In this document: positions 16,933 to 30,038 of the stretch, one piece after another | Numbering within the stretch: the first letter of the stretch is position 1 | How the letters are laid out: every line of letters begins with the position of its first letter | Source: Hyphomicrobiales bacterium | GTDB taxonomy: Bacteria > Pseudomonadota > Alphaproteobacteria > Rhizobiales > Rhizobiaceae | Length of the DNA stretch: 64,000 nucleotides | Assembly (NCBI GenBank): GCA_017305935.1 | Contig: JAFKJU010000011.1 | Span: forward strand, 1 to 64,000 | Reading direction: 5' to 3' | The notes under the pieces: model-generated | What the model saw: the letters and a program-made list of their open reading frames with translations, nothing else | Databases searched by the model: none | What the model was told of the DNA's origin: nothing | Made by a program: the position numbers and the translations under genes

Positions 16933-18153
16933 ATGACTGAGACCAACAGGACCTCATTTCTTGGCCTCGCTCTGGCGCTGACCTTCGGTGCGGCATTGTT
17001 CACCCCCCAGGCTGCCAGCGCCGACCCCGGCTTCAAGAAATGGATCGCCGGCTTCCAGGCCACGGCCATGCAGCAGGGTATCACGCAATCCACCTATCGC
17101 AAGGCTTTCGCCGGCGTCACCGATCCCGATCCGGATGTGCTGCAGAAGGCGCAGTACCAGCCCGAATTCAAGTCGCAGGTCTGGGATTACGTCGATGCCC
17201 GCGTCAATCCGTACACGGTGCGGATCGGCCGCGAGATGGCCAAGAAGCACAGGGTGACCCTGCAGGCGCTGGAACGTCATTTCGGTGTCGATAAGAATAT
17301 CCTCCTTGCCATCTGGTCCATGGAATCGAATTATGGCGCAATCCTGGAAAAGGAAGATCGCCTGCACTATGTCCCCCGCGCATTGGCGACGCTCGCCTAT
17401 GCCGATCCCAGGCGCGCCAAGTTCGCCCGCACGCAATTGATCGCCGCGCTGAAGATCCTGCAAAACGGCGATATCAGCGCCGACCGCATGACCGGTTCCT
17501 GGGCCGGCGCCATGGGCCATACCCAGTTCATCCCCACCAGCTACCTGCTCTATGCGGTCGACGCCGATGGCAACGGCCATCGCGACATCTGGAATTCGGT
17601 GCCGGACGCGCTGGCGACGTCGGCCAACCTGCTGATGAAGAACGGCTGGCAGGCGGGCAAGACCTGGGGTTACGAAGTCACCGTTCCACAAGGCGCGGCC
17701 AGCCAGGCCGGCAAGACGCGGTCGCTCGCCGAATGGCAGCAGCTCGGCTTCCTGCGCCCCAGCGGCAAGGGTTTCAAGAACGGCAACGACCGCGCCACGC
17801 TGCGGCTGCTGGCCGGCGCCAACGGCCCCGGCTTCCTGATGACCAAGAACTTCTTCACGATCAAGAAATACAACGCCGCCGACACCTATGCGCTGGCCGT
17901 CGGCCTTCTTGCCGACGAAATCGCCGGCTATGGCGGCCTGCAGCAGCGCTGGCCGCGCCCGGACGGCACGCTTGACGTCAAGGAGAAGTTCGAGTTGCAG
18001 ACACGGCTGAAGGCGCTCGGCTACTACGAGGGCGAAGTCGACGGCAATTTCGGCTCCGGCTCCAAGGCCGCCATCGCCGCCGTACAGCAGCGGCTCGGCA
18101 TGGAAAGCGACGGCGAACCGTCGCAAAGGCTGCTGAAGGCGCTGCGCAAGTAA
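16933..18153 (+). CDS. mltB: Lytic murein transglycosylase, MltB type, with peptidoglycan-binding domain
   Basis: A 406-residue exported enzyme that cleaves glycan strands to 1,6-anhydro ends. A signal peptide ends near AASADPG; there is no lipobox, so it is a soluble periplasmic form. The catalytic domain carries the glutamate in AIWSMESNYGAI, GSWAGAMGHTQFIPTSYL and the DGNGHRDIW loop. A C-terminal peptidoglycan-binding domain (about 340-405, FELQTRLKALGYYEGEVDGNFG) completes the standard order. The ATG at 16933 has AGGACA upstream. The next gene starts 47 bp later on the same strand. Confidence 0.94.
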   Translation: MTETNRTSFLGLALALTFGAALFTPQAASADPGFKKWIAGFQATAMQQGITQSTYRKAFAGVTDPDPDVLQKAQYQPEFKSQVWDYVDARVNPYTVRIGREMAKKHRVTLQALERHFGVDKNILLAIWSMESNYGAILEKEDRLHYVPRALATLAYADPRRAKFARTQLIAALKILQNGDISADRMTGSWAGAMGHTQFIPTSYLLYAVDADGNGHRDIWNSVPDALATSANLLMKNGWQAGKTWGYEVTVPQGAASQAGKTRSLAEWQQLGFLRPSGKGFKNGNDRATLRLLAGANGPGFLMTKNFFTIKKYNAADTYALAVGLLADEIAGYGGLQQRWPRPDGTLDVKEKFELQTRLKALGYYEGEVDGNFGSGSKAAIAAVQQRLGMESDGEPSQRLLKALRK

Positions 18154-18200
18154 AGCCGCGCCCCTTTCGAGGTCAGGCGCGGCAGCAGGACGGGTGAGAC

Positions 18201-19358
18201 GTGACGGCAAGGTCCGGTGCGACAGCATGGCGAAGAACCGGGGTCATGGCTTTTCTGGCCGTGGTCCTCATCCTGCCGTTGAGCGACGTGCAGGCGCAGC
18301 AGCGCGCCGAGCGGCGCACGCTCTTCCAGATGCTGTTCGGCGTGAAGCCGAAAGCCGCGCCACCGCCGCCGATCGAGGAACCGAAGAAGCAGGTGCGCCC
18401 CCGGCCGCGCAAGCGCACACCCGCACCCGCCGTCGCCGCGCCGCCGCCCGAGCCCGAGGTCGCCAAGGCGGAAAATGCCCGCAAGATTCTCGTTGTCGGC
18501 GATTTCCTGGCGAACGGTCTCGGCGAAGGGCTGAACGACAGCTTCGCCGCGACCCCCGATGTCGCAGTCGAGACGCGCGGCGAGGTCGCTTCCGGCCTGG
18601 TGCGCGAAGACCATTTCAACTGGCAGGACAAGCTGCCCGCCGCCATCGACGAGGTAAAGCCGGCAGTCGTGGTGGTGATGATCGGCGCCAACGACCGCCA
18701 GCAGATGCTGATCAACGGCACGCGTGAAAAATTCCGCACCCAGCTCTGGCTCGACGAATACACCGCCCGCGCGGAAAAGCTTGCCGACATTGTCCACAGC
18801 CGGCATCTGCCGCTGCTCTGGGTCGGCTTGCCCGCTTTCCCGTCGCCTTCGATGACGGCGGATGCCGTTCAGCTTAACGGCATTTTCCGCACCGAGGTGG
18901 AAAAGGCCGGCGGCGAATTCATCGACATCTGGGACGGCTTCGTCGATGCCAACGGCAAGTTCGTGATCACCGGCTCGGATGTGAACGGCCAGCAGGTGCG
19001 CCTGCGCAGCGGCGACGGCATCAACATGACCAAGGCCGGCCGTCAGAAGATCGCTTTCTACGTCGAGAAATCGGTCAAACGCCTGCTCGGCGGCGTTGCG
19101 CCGGCGGAAGCGCTCGTCAGGCTCGATGCCAGCAACCTGCCCGACCTCATCCACCTGCCGCCGACCGAGCAGATCAAGATCGACCGCACCCCGCCGATCA
19201 GCCTCATCGACCCCGATCTCGACGGCGGCAAGGAATTGATGGGCGCCACACCGCCCCGCCCGGCGATCGACGTCTCCGCCCGAAAATTGCTGGTCGAACG
19301 CGGCGAGGTCGAACCCGCCCCCGCGGGGCGGATCGACGATTACCGCGTGGTGAAGTAA
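18201..19358 (+). CDS. DUF459 SGNH-fold envelope protein, probably without the catalytic serine
   Basis: A 385-residue protein with an N-terminal hydrophobic signal (VMAFLAVVLILPLSDVQA) and a Pro/Lys/Arg-rich linker (about 45-85). The SGNH-like domain (about 95-300) has VVGDFLANGLGEGL, MIGANDRQ and DIWDGFVDANGKF. The block I motif reads GDF instead of GDS, and the last block reads DGINMTKAG without the usual histidine, so hydrolase activity is doubtful. DUF459 proteins of rhizobia share these changes as far as I recall. The start is taken as GTG at 18201; an ATG at 18246 would shorten the signal. Position after mltB suggests an envelope or polysaccharide role. Confidence 0.8.
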   Translation: MTARSGATAWRRTGVMAFLAVVLILPLSDVQAQQRAERRTLFQMLFGVKPKAAPPPPIEEPKKQVRPRPRKRTPAPAVAAPPPEPEVAKAENARKILVVGDFLANGLGEGLNDSFAATPDVAVETRGEVASGLVREDHFNWQDKLPAAIDEVKPAVVVVMIGANDRQQMLINGTREKFRTQLWLDEYTARAEKLADIVHSRHLPLLWVGLPAFPSPSMTADAVQLNGIFRTEVEKAGGEFIDIWDGFVDANGKFVITGSDVNGQQVRLRSGDGINMTKAGRQKIAFYVEKSVKRLLGGVAPAEALVRLDASNLPDLIHLPPTEQIKIDRTPPISLIDPDLDGGKELMGATPPRPAIDVSARKLLVERGEVEPAPAGRIDDYRVVK

Positions 19359-19370
19359 CCGGCCATCATG

Positions 19371-19394
19371 AAAAAGCGGCGCCCCCGCGCCGCC
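19371..19394 (-). terminator. Intrinsic terminator of the gltB-gltD operon
   Basis: On the minus strand GCGGCGC and GCGCCGC pair around a GGGG loop and are followed by TTTTT. It lies 25 bases after the gltD stop, between convergent genes. Confidence 0.85.
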
Positions 19395-19418
19395 TCGACA
19401 TGGAAGCCTGCCGCCCGA

Positions 19419-20873
19419 TCAGCGCGGCAGGACGGTCGATCCCATCAGCGCCTCGTCGATGGCCCGCGCAGCCTGACGTCCCTCGCGGATGGCCCAGACG
19501 ACCAGCGACTGGCCGCGGCGCACGTCGCCGGCGGCCCAGAGCTTGTCGACCGAGGTGCGGTAGTCGCGATCGTTGGCGACGACATTGGTCGAGCCGCGAC
19601 GGTCGGTGTTCAGCGTCAGCCTGCCGTCCAGTTCCGTCAGCACGCTGCCGGTGAACGGCCCGCGGAAGCCGATGGCGATGAAGGCGAGATCGGCCTTGAT
19701 GACGAATTCCGTGCCGGCAACCGGCTTGCGGCGCTCGTCCACCTGACAGCACTTGACGCCGGTCAGCACCCCGTCCTCGCCGACGAATTCGAGTGTCGCC
19801 ACCTGGAATTCGCGGATCGCGCCCTCGGCCTGGCTGGAGGAGGTGCGCATCTTCGTCGCCCAGAACGGCCAGACGGCCAGCTTGTCTTCCTTCTCCGGCG
19901 GCTGCGGGCGGATGTCGAGCTGGGTGACCTTGACCGCGCCCTGGCGGAAGGCGGTGCCGACGCAGTCCGATGCGGTATCGCCGCCGCCGACGACGACCAC
20001 ATGCTTGCCGCCGGCCAGGATCGGATCGCTCGGCCAGCCGGTGCTTTCGATGTTTTCGCGGCCGACGCGGCGGTTCTGCTGCACCAGATAGGGCATGGCA
20101 TCATGGACGCCGGCGAGATCGACGCCGGGAATACCGGCCTCACGCGGGGTTTCCGAGCCGCCGCAATAGAGGACCGCGTCGTAATCGACAAGCAGTTGCT
20201 CGACCTTGACATCGACGCCGACATTGACGCCGCAATGGAAGGTGACGCCTTCGCCCTTCATCTGCTCGACGCGGCGGTCGATGAAGTTCTTTTCCATCTT
20301 GAAGTCGGGAATGCCGTAGCGCAGCAAGCCGCCGGGCTTGGATTCGCGCTCGTAGAGATGCACGTCATGGCCGGCGCGGCCGAGCTGCTGGGCGGCCGCC
20401 ATGCCGGCCGGGCCGGAGCCGACGATCGCCACCTTCCTGCCGGTATGCACCGTCGCCGGCTGCGGCACGATGAAGCCGAGTTCATAGGCCTTGTCTGCGA
20501 TGCCCTGCTCGACGGTCTTGATCGAGACCGGCATGTCCTCCAGGTTCAGCGTACAAGCCTCTTCGCAGGGCGCGGGGCAGACGCGGCCGGTGAATTCCGG
20601 AAAATTGTTGGTGGAATGCAGGTTGCGGATCGCCTGCTCCCAGTTGCCGTTATAGACCAGATCGTTCCAGTCCGGGATCTGGTTATGCACCGGGCAGCCG
20701 GTCGGCCCGTGGCAATAGGGGATGCCGCAATCCATGCAGCGCGCCGCCTGCTTCTGCACTTCCTGATCCGACATCGGAATGGTGAATTCGCGGAAGTGGC
20801 GGATGCGGTCGGAAGCCGGCTGGTACTTCATGACCTGCCGGTCGATTTCCAGAAATCCAGTGACCTTGCCCAT
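19419..20873 (-). CDS. gltD: Glutamate synthase (NADPH) small subunit
   Basis: A 484-residue flavoprotein that passes electrons from NADPH to the large subunit. The N-terminus has the iron-sulphur cysteines (CMDCGIPYCHGPTGCPVHNQIPDW and CPAPCEEACTLN, each quoted in part). An FAD-binding GSGPAGMAAAQQLGRAGHDVH motif and a second NADPH-binding site, GGGDTASDCVGTA, follow. Length and motifs are complete. It lies 59 bp downstream of gltB in the same operon and ends at a strong terminator. Confidence 0.96.
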   Translation of the reverse strand: MGKVTGFLEIDRQVMKYQPASDRIRHFREFTIPMSDQEVQKQAARCMDCGIPYCHGPTGCPVHNQIPDWNDLVYNGNWEQAIRNLHSTNNFPEFTGRVCPAPCEEACTLNLEDMPVSIKTVEQGIADKAYELGFIVPQPATVHTGRKVAIVGSGPAGMAAAQQLGRAGHDVHLYERESKPGGLLRYGIPDFKMEKNFIDRRVEQMKGEGVTFHCGVNVGVDVKVEQLLVDYDAVLYCGGSETPREAGIPGVDLAGVHDAMPYLVQQNRRVGRENIESTGWPSDPILAGGKHVVVVGGGDTASDCVGTAFRQGAVKVTQLDIRPQPPEKEDKLAVWPFWATKMRTSSSQAEGAIREFQVATLEFVGEDGVLTGVKCCQVDERRKPVAGTEFVIKADLAFIAIGFRGPFTGSVLTELDGRLTLNTDRRGSTNVVANDRDYRTSVDKLWAAGDVRRGQSLVVWAIREGRQAARAIDEALMGSTVLPR

Positions 20874-20932
20874 AATATCGTCCTCAATTCATAAAAGCTG
20901 GGTGCGAAAACAAAGAGTTGGAATGTCGCGGC

Positions 20933-25657
<4,725 letters not shown>

Positions 25658-26093
25658 CTGCTCTCTCCGTTCGCAAGCCCGCAGTCTCGCGGGCAGACCG
25701 GCCTCACGCACGGCACCCGACACTATGGATGCCGGCCGTGACAGCCGCGTTGCAGTCCTGACCCTTCACGGCGCGGCCGCCGGGTTTCGGCGGCACATCG
25801 GCCCTTCGAGGCCGAAATAGGACAGCAGCCCTGTCCTATTTCACGGGTTCTATGCCAGAAAGATCCCCCCGCCGCAAGAGCCGAGCCTGAGATTCTTCGC
25901 CTCTGAAGCAGGAAGATTGCCGGTTATTTAAGCGTAAAGCAATAATATTACACTATATGGAGAATTTTTTGAAGATAATTGCCGAGACGATTTTTCGGCC
26001 CAAAGGCTCAACCCGGCGGTTGAATCGGCGCGGCAATTTCGTAAGGTCGCCGCAGCAAACCCGTTTCCATCATCAGACCGAAAGCCGTCGATC
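25658..26093. other. 436-bp divergent control region of gltB and the threonine aldolase gene
   Basis: No gene is supported here. The gltB side has GC-rich leader hairpins (for example GCCGCCG/CGGCGGC) and the perfect inverted repeat described separately. The aldolase side is distinctly AT-rich around 25925-25970 (GCAATAATATTACACTATATGG), a likely promoter zone. A short reading frame from 25957 runs into the aldolase gene in another frame and shows no family resemblance. Confidence 0.6.
25814..25842. promoter_or_regulatory. Perfect 12-bp inverted repeat upstream of gltB
   Basis: GAAATAGGACAG and CTGTCCTATTTC are exact reverse complements separated by CAGCC. It sits 157-185 bp before the gltB start. 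The half-site spacing fits a homodimeric transcription factor; as RNA it would form a stable hairpin but no T-run follows. The regulator is unknown to me. Confidence 0.65.
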
Positions 26094-27149
26094 ATGTTTT
26101 TCGCTTCCGACAACTGGGCGGGCGCCCATCCCGCGATTTCCGAGCGGCTGTTCCAGGAATCCGGTCGCTTCGCCTCCGCCTATGGCACCAGCGACATCGA
26201 CAAGAAGGTCGAGGAAGCCTTCTGCGAACTGTTCCAGCGCGAGGTGGCGGTGTTTTTCGTCGCCACCGGCACGGCGGCCAATTCGCTGGCGCTCGCAAGC
26301 CTTGCCCGGCCGGGCGGCGTCGCCTTCTGCCACAACGAGGCGCATGTGACGAACGACGAATGCGGCGCCCCGGAATTCCTCTCCGGCGGCTTGCGGCTGG
26401 TGACCGTCAACGGCGCAAACGGCAAGATCGACCCGGCCGACCTCAAGGCCCGGATCGGCCGCTTCCCGCCCGGCGCCGTGCATCAGGGCCAGCCGACTGC
26501 CGTCACCATCACCCAGGCAAGCGAGATCGGCACCGTCTATTCGCTGGACGAGATCGAGGCCATCGCCAACGTGACCCGCGCGCGAAAACTGGCGCTGCAC
26601 ATGGACGGCGCCCGTTTCGCCAATGCGCTGGTGACGCTGGACGGGGCGACCGCCGCCGACATGACCTGGAAACGCGGCGTCGACATCCTCTCCTTCGGCG
26701 GCACCAAGAACGGCTGCTGGTGCGCCGAGGCGCTCATCTATTTCGATCCCGACATGGCGCGCGAGCTGCCCTTCCTGCGCAAGCGCTCCGCCCAGCTCTT
26801 CTCGAAATCGCGCTTCATCGCCGCCCAGTTCGATGCCTATCTCAAGGGCGGGCTTTGGCTGGAGCTTGCCCGCCACGCCAATGCCATGGCCGACAGTTTG
26901 CGCGCCGGCTTGAGCGCCTCCAACCGCGCCCGGCTGGCCTGGGATACGGTCTCCAACGAGGTCTTCGCCATCGTCGCCAGGGATGCCGCGCGCGTTGCGG
27001 AGGAAAAGGGCGCCCGCTTCTACGAATGGCCGGTGCCGGCGGAAACGCCCGACCTGCTGGACGAGAGCGAGATGCTGATCCGCCTCGTCACCAGCTTCGC
27101 CACCGAAAAACAGGATGTCGACAACCTGCTGGAATGCCTGGCAGGGTGA
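26094..27149 (+). CDS. ltaE: Low-specificity L-threonine aldolase / beta-eliminating lyase family
   Basis: A 351-residue PLP enzyme of fold type I that splits L-threonine or L-allo-threonine into glycine and acetaldehyde. The PLP lysine is K205 in SFGGTKNG; ATGTAANSLAL, HMDGARFANALV and the N-terminal FASDNWAGAHP are typical of the family. The ribosome-binding site is weak. Its stop codon directly abuts the stop of the convergent LysR gene (TGATCA), leaving no room for a terminator. A related beta-eliminating lyase activity is possible but less likely. Confidence 0.88.
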   Translation: MFFASDNWAGAHPAISERLFQESGRFASAYGTSDIDKKVEEAFCELFQREVAVFFVATGTAANSLALASLARPGGVAFCHNEAHVTNDECGAPEFLSGGLRLVTVNGANGKIDPADLKARIGRFPPGAVHQGQPTAVTITQASEIGTVYSLDEIEAIANVTRARKLALHMDGARFANALVTLDGATAADMTWKRGVDILSFGGTKNGCWCAEALIYFDPDMARELPFLRKRSAQLFSKSRFIAAQFDAYLKGGLWLELARHANAMADSLRAGLSASNRARLAWDTVSNEVFAIVARDAARVAEEKGARFYEWPVPAETPDLLDESEMLIRLVTSFATEKQDVDNLLECLAG

Positions 27150-28016
27150 TCAGCCCCGGCTTTCGCCAAGCCGCAGGCTACGGATACGCCGGAGGATATC
27201 CTCGGAGACGGCGGTAACAAGCGCCTTGTCGGCATCCTTGCGTGGCACCAGCACGAATTCCACGTCCTCCAGCTTCGGCAGGGCGCCGGCCTCGATTTCC
27301 CGCAAGCCCGCCGGCGCCATGCTGCGCGGCTGCACCAGCACGCCCATGCCGGCGCGCGCCGCCGCCGTCAGCCCGCTGAGGCTGCCGCAGGTGCAGACGA
27401 TCCGCCACGCCACCCCATGTCGCCCCAGCGCCTCCAGCGCGATGGCCCGCGTCAGGCTCGGCGGCGGAAAGGCGATCAGCGGCAGCGGCCTTGTCGCCAG
27501 CGCCTGCTCGGGATCGCGCGCCAGCCAGACCAGCGGCTCGCGATAGATCAGCGTGCCCAGATCGTTGCCGAGCCGGCGCTTGGCAAGCACAAGGTCGAGA
27601 TCCCCACTATCCTGCATTTCATAGAGCACGCCCGACAGCGCCACCGTCAGTTCCAGGTCGACGGAGGGGTGCGAGCGCACGAAGGCCTCCAGCACCGCCG
27701 GCAGCTGGCTGCCGACAAAATCCTCGGATACGCCGAGCCGGATGCGACCGCGCAAGCCGGTATCGGAAAACAGCGCCTGCACCTGACCCTCGACCGCCAG
27801 CAGCGTCCGGGCATGGGTCAGCAGAGCCTCGCCATCGGCGGTCAGCACGACCCGGTGCGTATCGCGGGCCAGCAGCCGCCGGCCGAGCGACGCCTCCAGC
27901 CGCTGCACATGCTGGCTGACCGTCGATTGCCCCAGCCCCAACCGCTCGGCGGCGGCGGTGAAACTGCCGGCCTGCTCGACGGCGACGAAACTGCGCAACT
28001 GGGTGAGGTCGAGCAT
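27150..28016 (-). CDS. LysR-family transcriptional regulator
   Basis: A 288-residue regulator with an N-terminal winged helix-turn-helix (residues 1-60, LRSFVAVEQAGSFTAAAERLGLGQSTVSQHVQRLE) and a periplasmic-binding-like effector domain (about 90-285, RIRLGVSEDFVGSQL). It is divergently transcribed from a bile-acid-symporter-type permease 94 bp away. In LysR systems that geometry usually means it controls that transporter and itself from the shared region. The effector is unknown. Confidence 0.92.
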   Translation of the reverse strand: MLDLTQLRSFVAVEQAGSFTAAAERLGLGQSTVSQHVQRLEASLGRRLLARDTHRVVLTADGEALLTHARTLLAVEGQVQALFSDTGLRGRIRLGVSEDFVGSQLPAVLEAFVRSHPSVDLELTVALSGVLYEMQDSGDLDLVLAKRRLGNDLGTLIYREPLVWLARDPEQALATRPLPLIAFPPPSLTRAIALEALGRHGVAWRIVCTCGSLSGLTAAARAGMGVLVQPRSMAPAGLREIEAGALPKLEDVEFVLVPRKDADKALVTAVSEDILRRIRSLRLGESRG

Positions 28017-28110
28017 GGCCTATCCTGTTTCGTGATGACTGTTATTCCTTGCATCCCCAATCATAATAGCACAGGTTCAATCCACAAAGCCGTCATTGCG
28101 AGACTATGCC

Positions 28111-29097
28111 ATGCGCCGTTTCCTGCCCGATACATTTACCCTGCTGCTCGTCTGCACCGTCATCCTCGCCTCGCTGCTGCCGGCGCAAGGCGCGTTTGCC
28201 AGCTATTTCGGCGTGGCGACCAAGCTGGCGATCGCGCTTCTGTTCTTCCTGCATGGCGCGCGCCTGCCGCGCGACGTGGTGATGGCCGGCCTCTTGCACT
28301 GGCGCCTGCACATCACCATCCTCGCCGCCACGTTCGTGCTGTTTCCGCTGCTTGGCCTCGCGGTCGGCCTGCTGGTGCCGAGCGTGCTGCCGCCGACGCT
28401 TTATACCGGCATCCTCTTCCTCTGCGTGTTGCCTTCGACGGTGCAGTCCTCCATCGCCTTCACCTCGATGGCCGGCGGCAATGTCCCGGCCGCGATCTGC
28501 GCCGCCTCGGCCTCGAATATTTTCGGGATGTTCCTGACGCCGCTGCTGGTCGGGTTGTTGTTTTCGCTCGGCGGCCATGGCGGTTTTTCCATGGATGCGC
28601 TGGAGCAGATCCTGCTGCAACTGCTCGCCCCCTTCATCGCCGGCCAGTTGCTGCAGCCCTGGATCGGCAACTGGATCCGCGCCCGCAAAAAAATCCTGAC
28701 CCCCGTCGATCGCGGCTCGATCCTGATGGTCGTCTATCTCGCCTTCAGCGACGCCGTGGTCGAAGGCATCTGGCACACCTTTACGGCCGCCGAACTCGGC
28801 GCCGTCGTCGTGGTCGATATCGTGCTGCTGGCGGTGGTGCTGATCGTGACCATGTTCGGCAGCCGGCTGCTCGGCTTCTCCAAGGAAGACGAGATCGCCA
28901 TCACCTTCTGCGGCTCGAAGAAAAGCCTCGCCAGCGGCGTGCCGATGGCCAGCGCCATCTTCGCCGGTCAGCCCATCGGCGCCATCGTCCTGCCGCTGAT
29001 GCTGTTCCACCAGATCCAGCTCATGGCCTGCGCCGTCATCGCCCAGCGCTATGCGACGCAGCGCCAGCGCAGCGAGGCCGTCGCGGCCAAGGCCTGA
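28111..29097 (+). CDS. SBF-like bile acid:sodium symporter family permease (YfeH type)
   Basis: A 328-residue integral membrane protein with about ten hydrophobic helices spread over the whole length (for example FTLLLVCTVILASLL, ITILAATFVLFPLLGLAVGLLV). It belongs to the bacterial SBF-like group (YfeH), which shares the bile-acid-sodium symporter fold; the conserved FCGSKKSLASGVPMA segment near residue 270 is diagnostic. Substrates in this branch are mostly unknown. The ATG at 28111 gives MRRFLPDTF; a TTG at 28096 is a less likely start. Expression is probably under the divergent LysR protein. Confidence 0.88.
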   Translation: MRRFLPDTFTLLLVCTVILASLLPAQGAFASYFGVATKLAIALLFFLHGARLPRDVVMAGLLHWRLHITILAATFVLFPLLGLAVGLLVPSVLPPTLYTGILFLCVLPSTVQSSIAFTSMAGGNVPAAICAASASNIFGMFLTPLLVGLLFSLGGHGGFSMDALEQILLQLLAPFIAGQLLQPWIGNWIRARKKILTPVDRGSILMVVYLAFSDAVVEGIWHTFTAAELGAVVVVDIVLLAVVLIVTMFGSRLLGFSKEDEIAITFCGSKKSLASGVPMASAIFAGQPIGAIVLPLMLFHQIQLMACAVIAQRYATQRQRSEAVAAKA

Positions 29098-29106
29098 AAC
29101 GAAAAA

Positions 29107-29130
29107 GGCGGCGCCCGCAGGCGCCGCCCT
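29107..29130 (-). terminator. Bidirectional terminator between the permease and hsp20
   Basis: GGCGGCGCC and GGCGCCGCC form a perfect 9-bp stem around CGCA. On the minus strand it is followed by TTTTTC, ending hsp20; on the plus strand the tail is CTCGTTTC, weaker, ending the permease gene. Confidence 0.88.
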
Positions 29131-29160
29131 CGTTTCATTCGAGAGGAGAGAGAATGAAGC

Positions 29161-29649
29161 TTAGTTGACCGAAGCCGGTTCGGTCTCGGTGACCTTGGCT
29201 TCGATGGTCTTCGGCGTGGCGACCGCTTCGGCGGCAATCGCGATGCGGCGCGGCTTCATGGCTTCGGGAATGTTGCGCAGAAGCTCGATATGCAGGAGAC
29301 CGTTCTTCAGCGACGCGGCCTGCACCTCGACATGGTCGGCAAGCTGGAAGCGGCGCTCGAAGGCGCGCTTGGCGATGCCGCGATAGAGGTATTCGCTGTC
29401 GCCGGCGGCTTCGTCGGCCTTCTCGCCCTTGACGGTGAGCACATGGGCGCGGGCCTCGATGCTGAGTTCGGTTTCATCGAAGCCGGCCACCGCCATGGTG
29501 ATGCGGTAAGTATTTTCGCCAGTGCGTTCAATATTGTAGGGCGGGTAGGTCTGGGCCTGTTCCGGCTGACCGAGGCTGTCCAGCATGGTGAACAGGCGGT
29601 CGAAACCGACGGTGGAACGGTAAAGCGGGGAAAAATCGACGTGACGCAT
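29161..29649 (-). CDS. Small heat-shock protein, Hsp20/alpha-crystallin family
   Basis: A 162-residue chaperone of the rhizobial IbpA/HspA type that holds unfolding proteins. N-terminal MRHVDFSPLYRSTVGFDRLF and YPPYNIER lead into the alpha-crystallin domain (about 35-125; YRITMAVAGF, LTVKGEK, YRGIAKRAFERRFQLADHV, LKNGLLHIEL). The C-terminal tail carries a short Ile-x-Ile element (IAIAAEA). The ATG at 29649 has AGGAGG five bases upstream. That Shine-Dalgarno sequence is buried in a ROSE-like hairpin, and a sigma-32-like promoter lies 104 bp upstream, so expression is heat-controlled at both levels. Confidence 0.94.
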   Translation of the reverse strand: MRHVDFSPLYRSTVGFDRLFTMLDSLGQPEQAQTYPPYNIERTGENTYRITMAVAGFDETELSIEARAHVLTVKGEKADEAAGDSEYLYRGIAKRAFERRFQLADHVEVQAASLKNGLLHIELLRNIPEAMKPRRIAIAAEAVATPKTIEAKVTETEPASVN

Positions 29650-29730
29650 GGTGTCCTCCTGTGAAGCGACGTTGTGCGGGTTGAGGCTCCCACATCCCGC
29701 GTTTGGCGATGAAGGAGCCGGATTGCGGAC
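29650..29730 (-). promoter_or_regulatory. ROSE-type RNA thermometer in the hsp20 leader
   Basis: On the minus strand GTCGCTTC (29663-29670) pairs with GGAGGAC (29653-29659) around ACA. Every base of the Shine-Dalgarno strand is paired if one G is bulged, within the conserved UYGCU motif of ROSE elements (here UCGCU). An upstream hairpin GGCTCC/GGAGCC (29685-29719) matches the usual accessory stems. Melting at high temperature would free the ribosome-binding site. Confidence 0.85.
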
Positions 29731-29752
29731 CCGTCTGGCATCCGCCCGAAAC

Positions 29753-29781
29753 AGATGGGAAGAGGTCTTTGCGCCTTCAAG
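29753..29781 (-). promoter_or_regulatory. Sigma-32 (RpoH)-like promoter of hsp20
   Basis: On the minus strand CTTGAA (29776-29781) and CCATCT (29753-29758) are separated by exactly 17 bases, close to the rhizobial RpoH consensus as I recall it. The start would give a leader of about 95-100 nt, the right size for a ROSE element. Confidence 0.7.
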
Positions 29782-30038
29782 CCCCGGCCGCACTTTTTCG
29801 CATGAACGGCGGCTGAACGGGCAATTCCGCTGCCGTTCATCGACGGCCTGCTATTTCTCGCACATCGAACGACACCCATCGTTCGTGGCCGGGTTTCATG
29901 TCCCCCCTCGGCCTTATCTTCAAGGGCCGGATGCGCTGTCTCCCCTCCCCCTGTTCGCGCGCTCCGGCCCCTTTTCTCCTGTTGCGAAACGGCTTAACGT
30001 CGATCTCATCTCACCGGAAAGAGGACAGTCGTCGCCGA
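29782..30038. other. Non-coding gap upstream of the lysophospholipase-like gene, rich in inverted repeats
   Basis: No gene is supported. Three inverted repeats lie in 170 bp: ATGAACGGC/GCCGTTCAT (29802-29840), CGAACGA/TCGTTCG (29866-29885) and AAGGGCCGGA/TCCGGCCCCTT (29922-29973, one bulge, followed by a short T-run). The last could attenuate or end a leader transcript. The open frame through the second half, from 29898, has poor coding character and is not taken as the protein start. Confidence 0.5.

Noticed and set aside
25957..26349. A 130-codon plus-strand frame starting MENFLKIIAE
   Set aside because: It runs into the threonine aldolase gene in another frame; the aldolase has clear PLP motifs.
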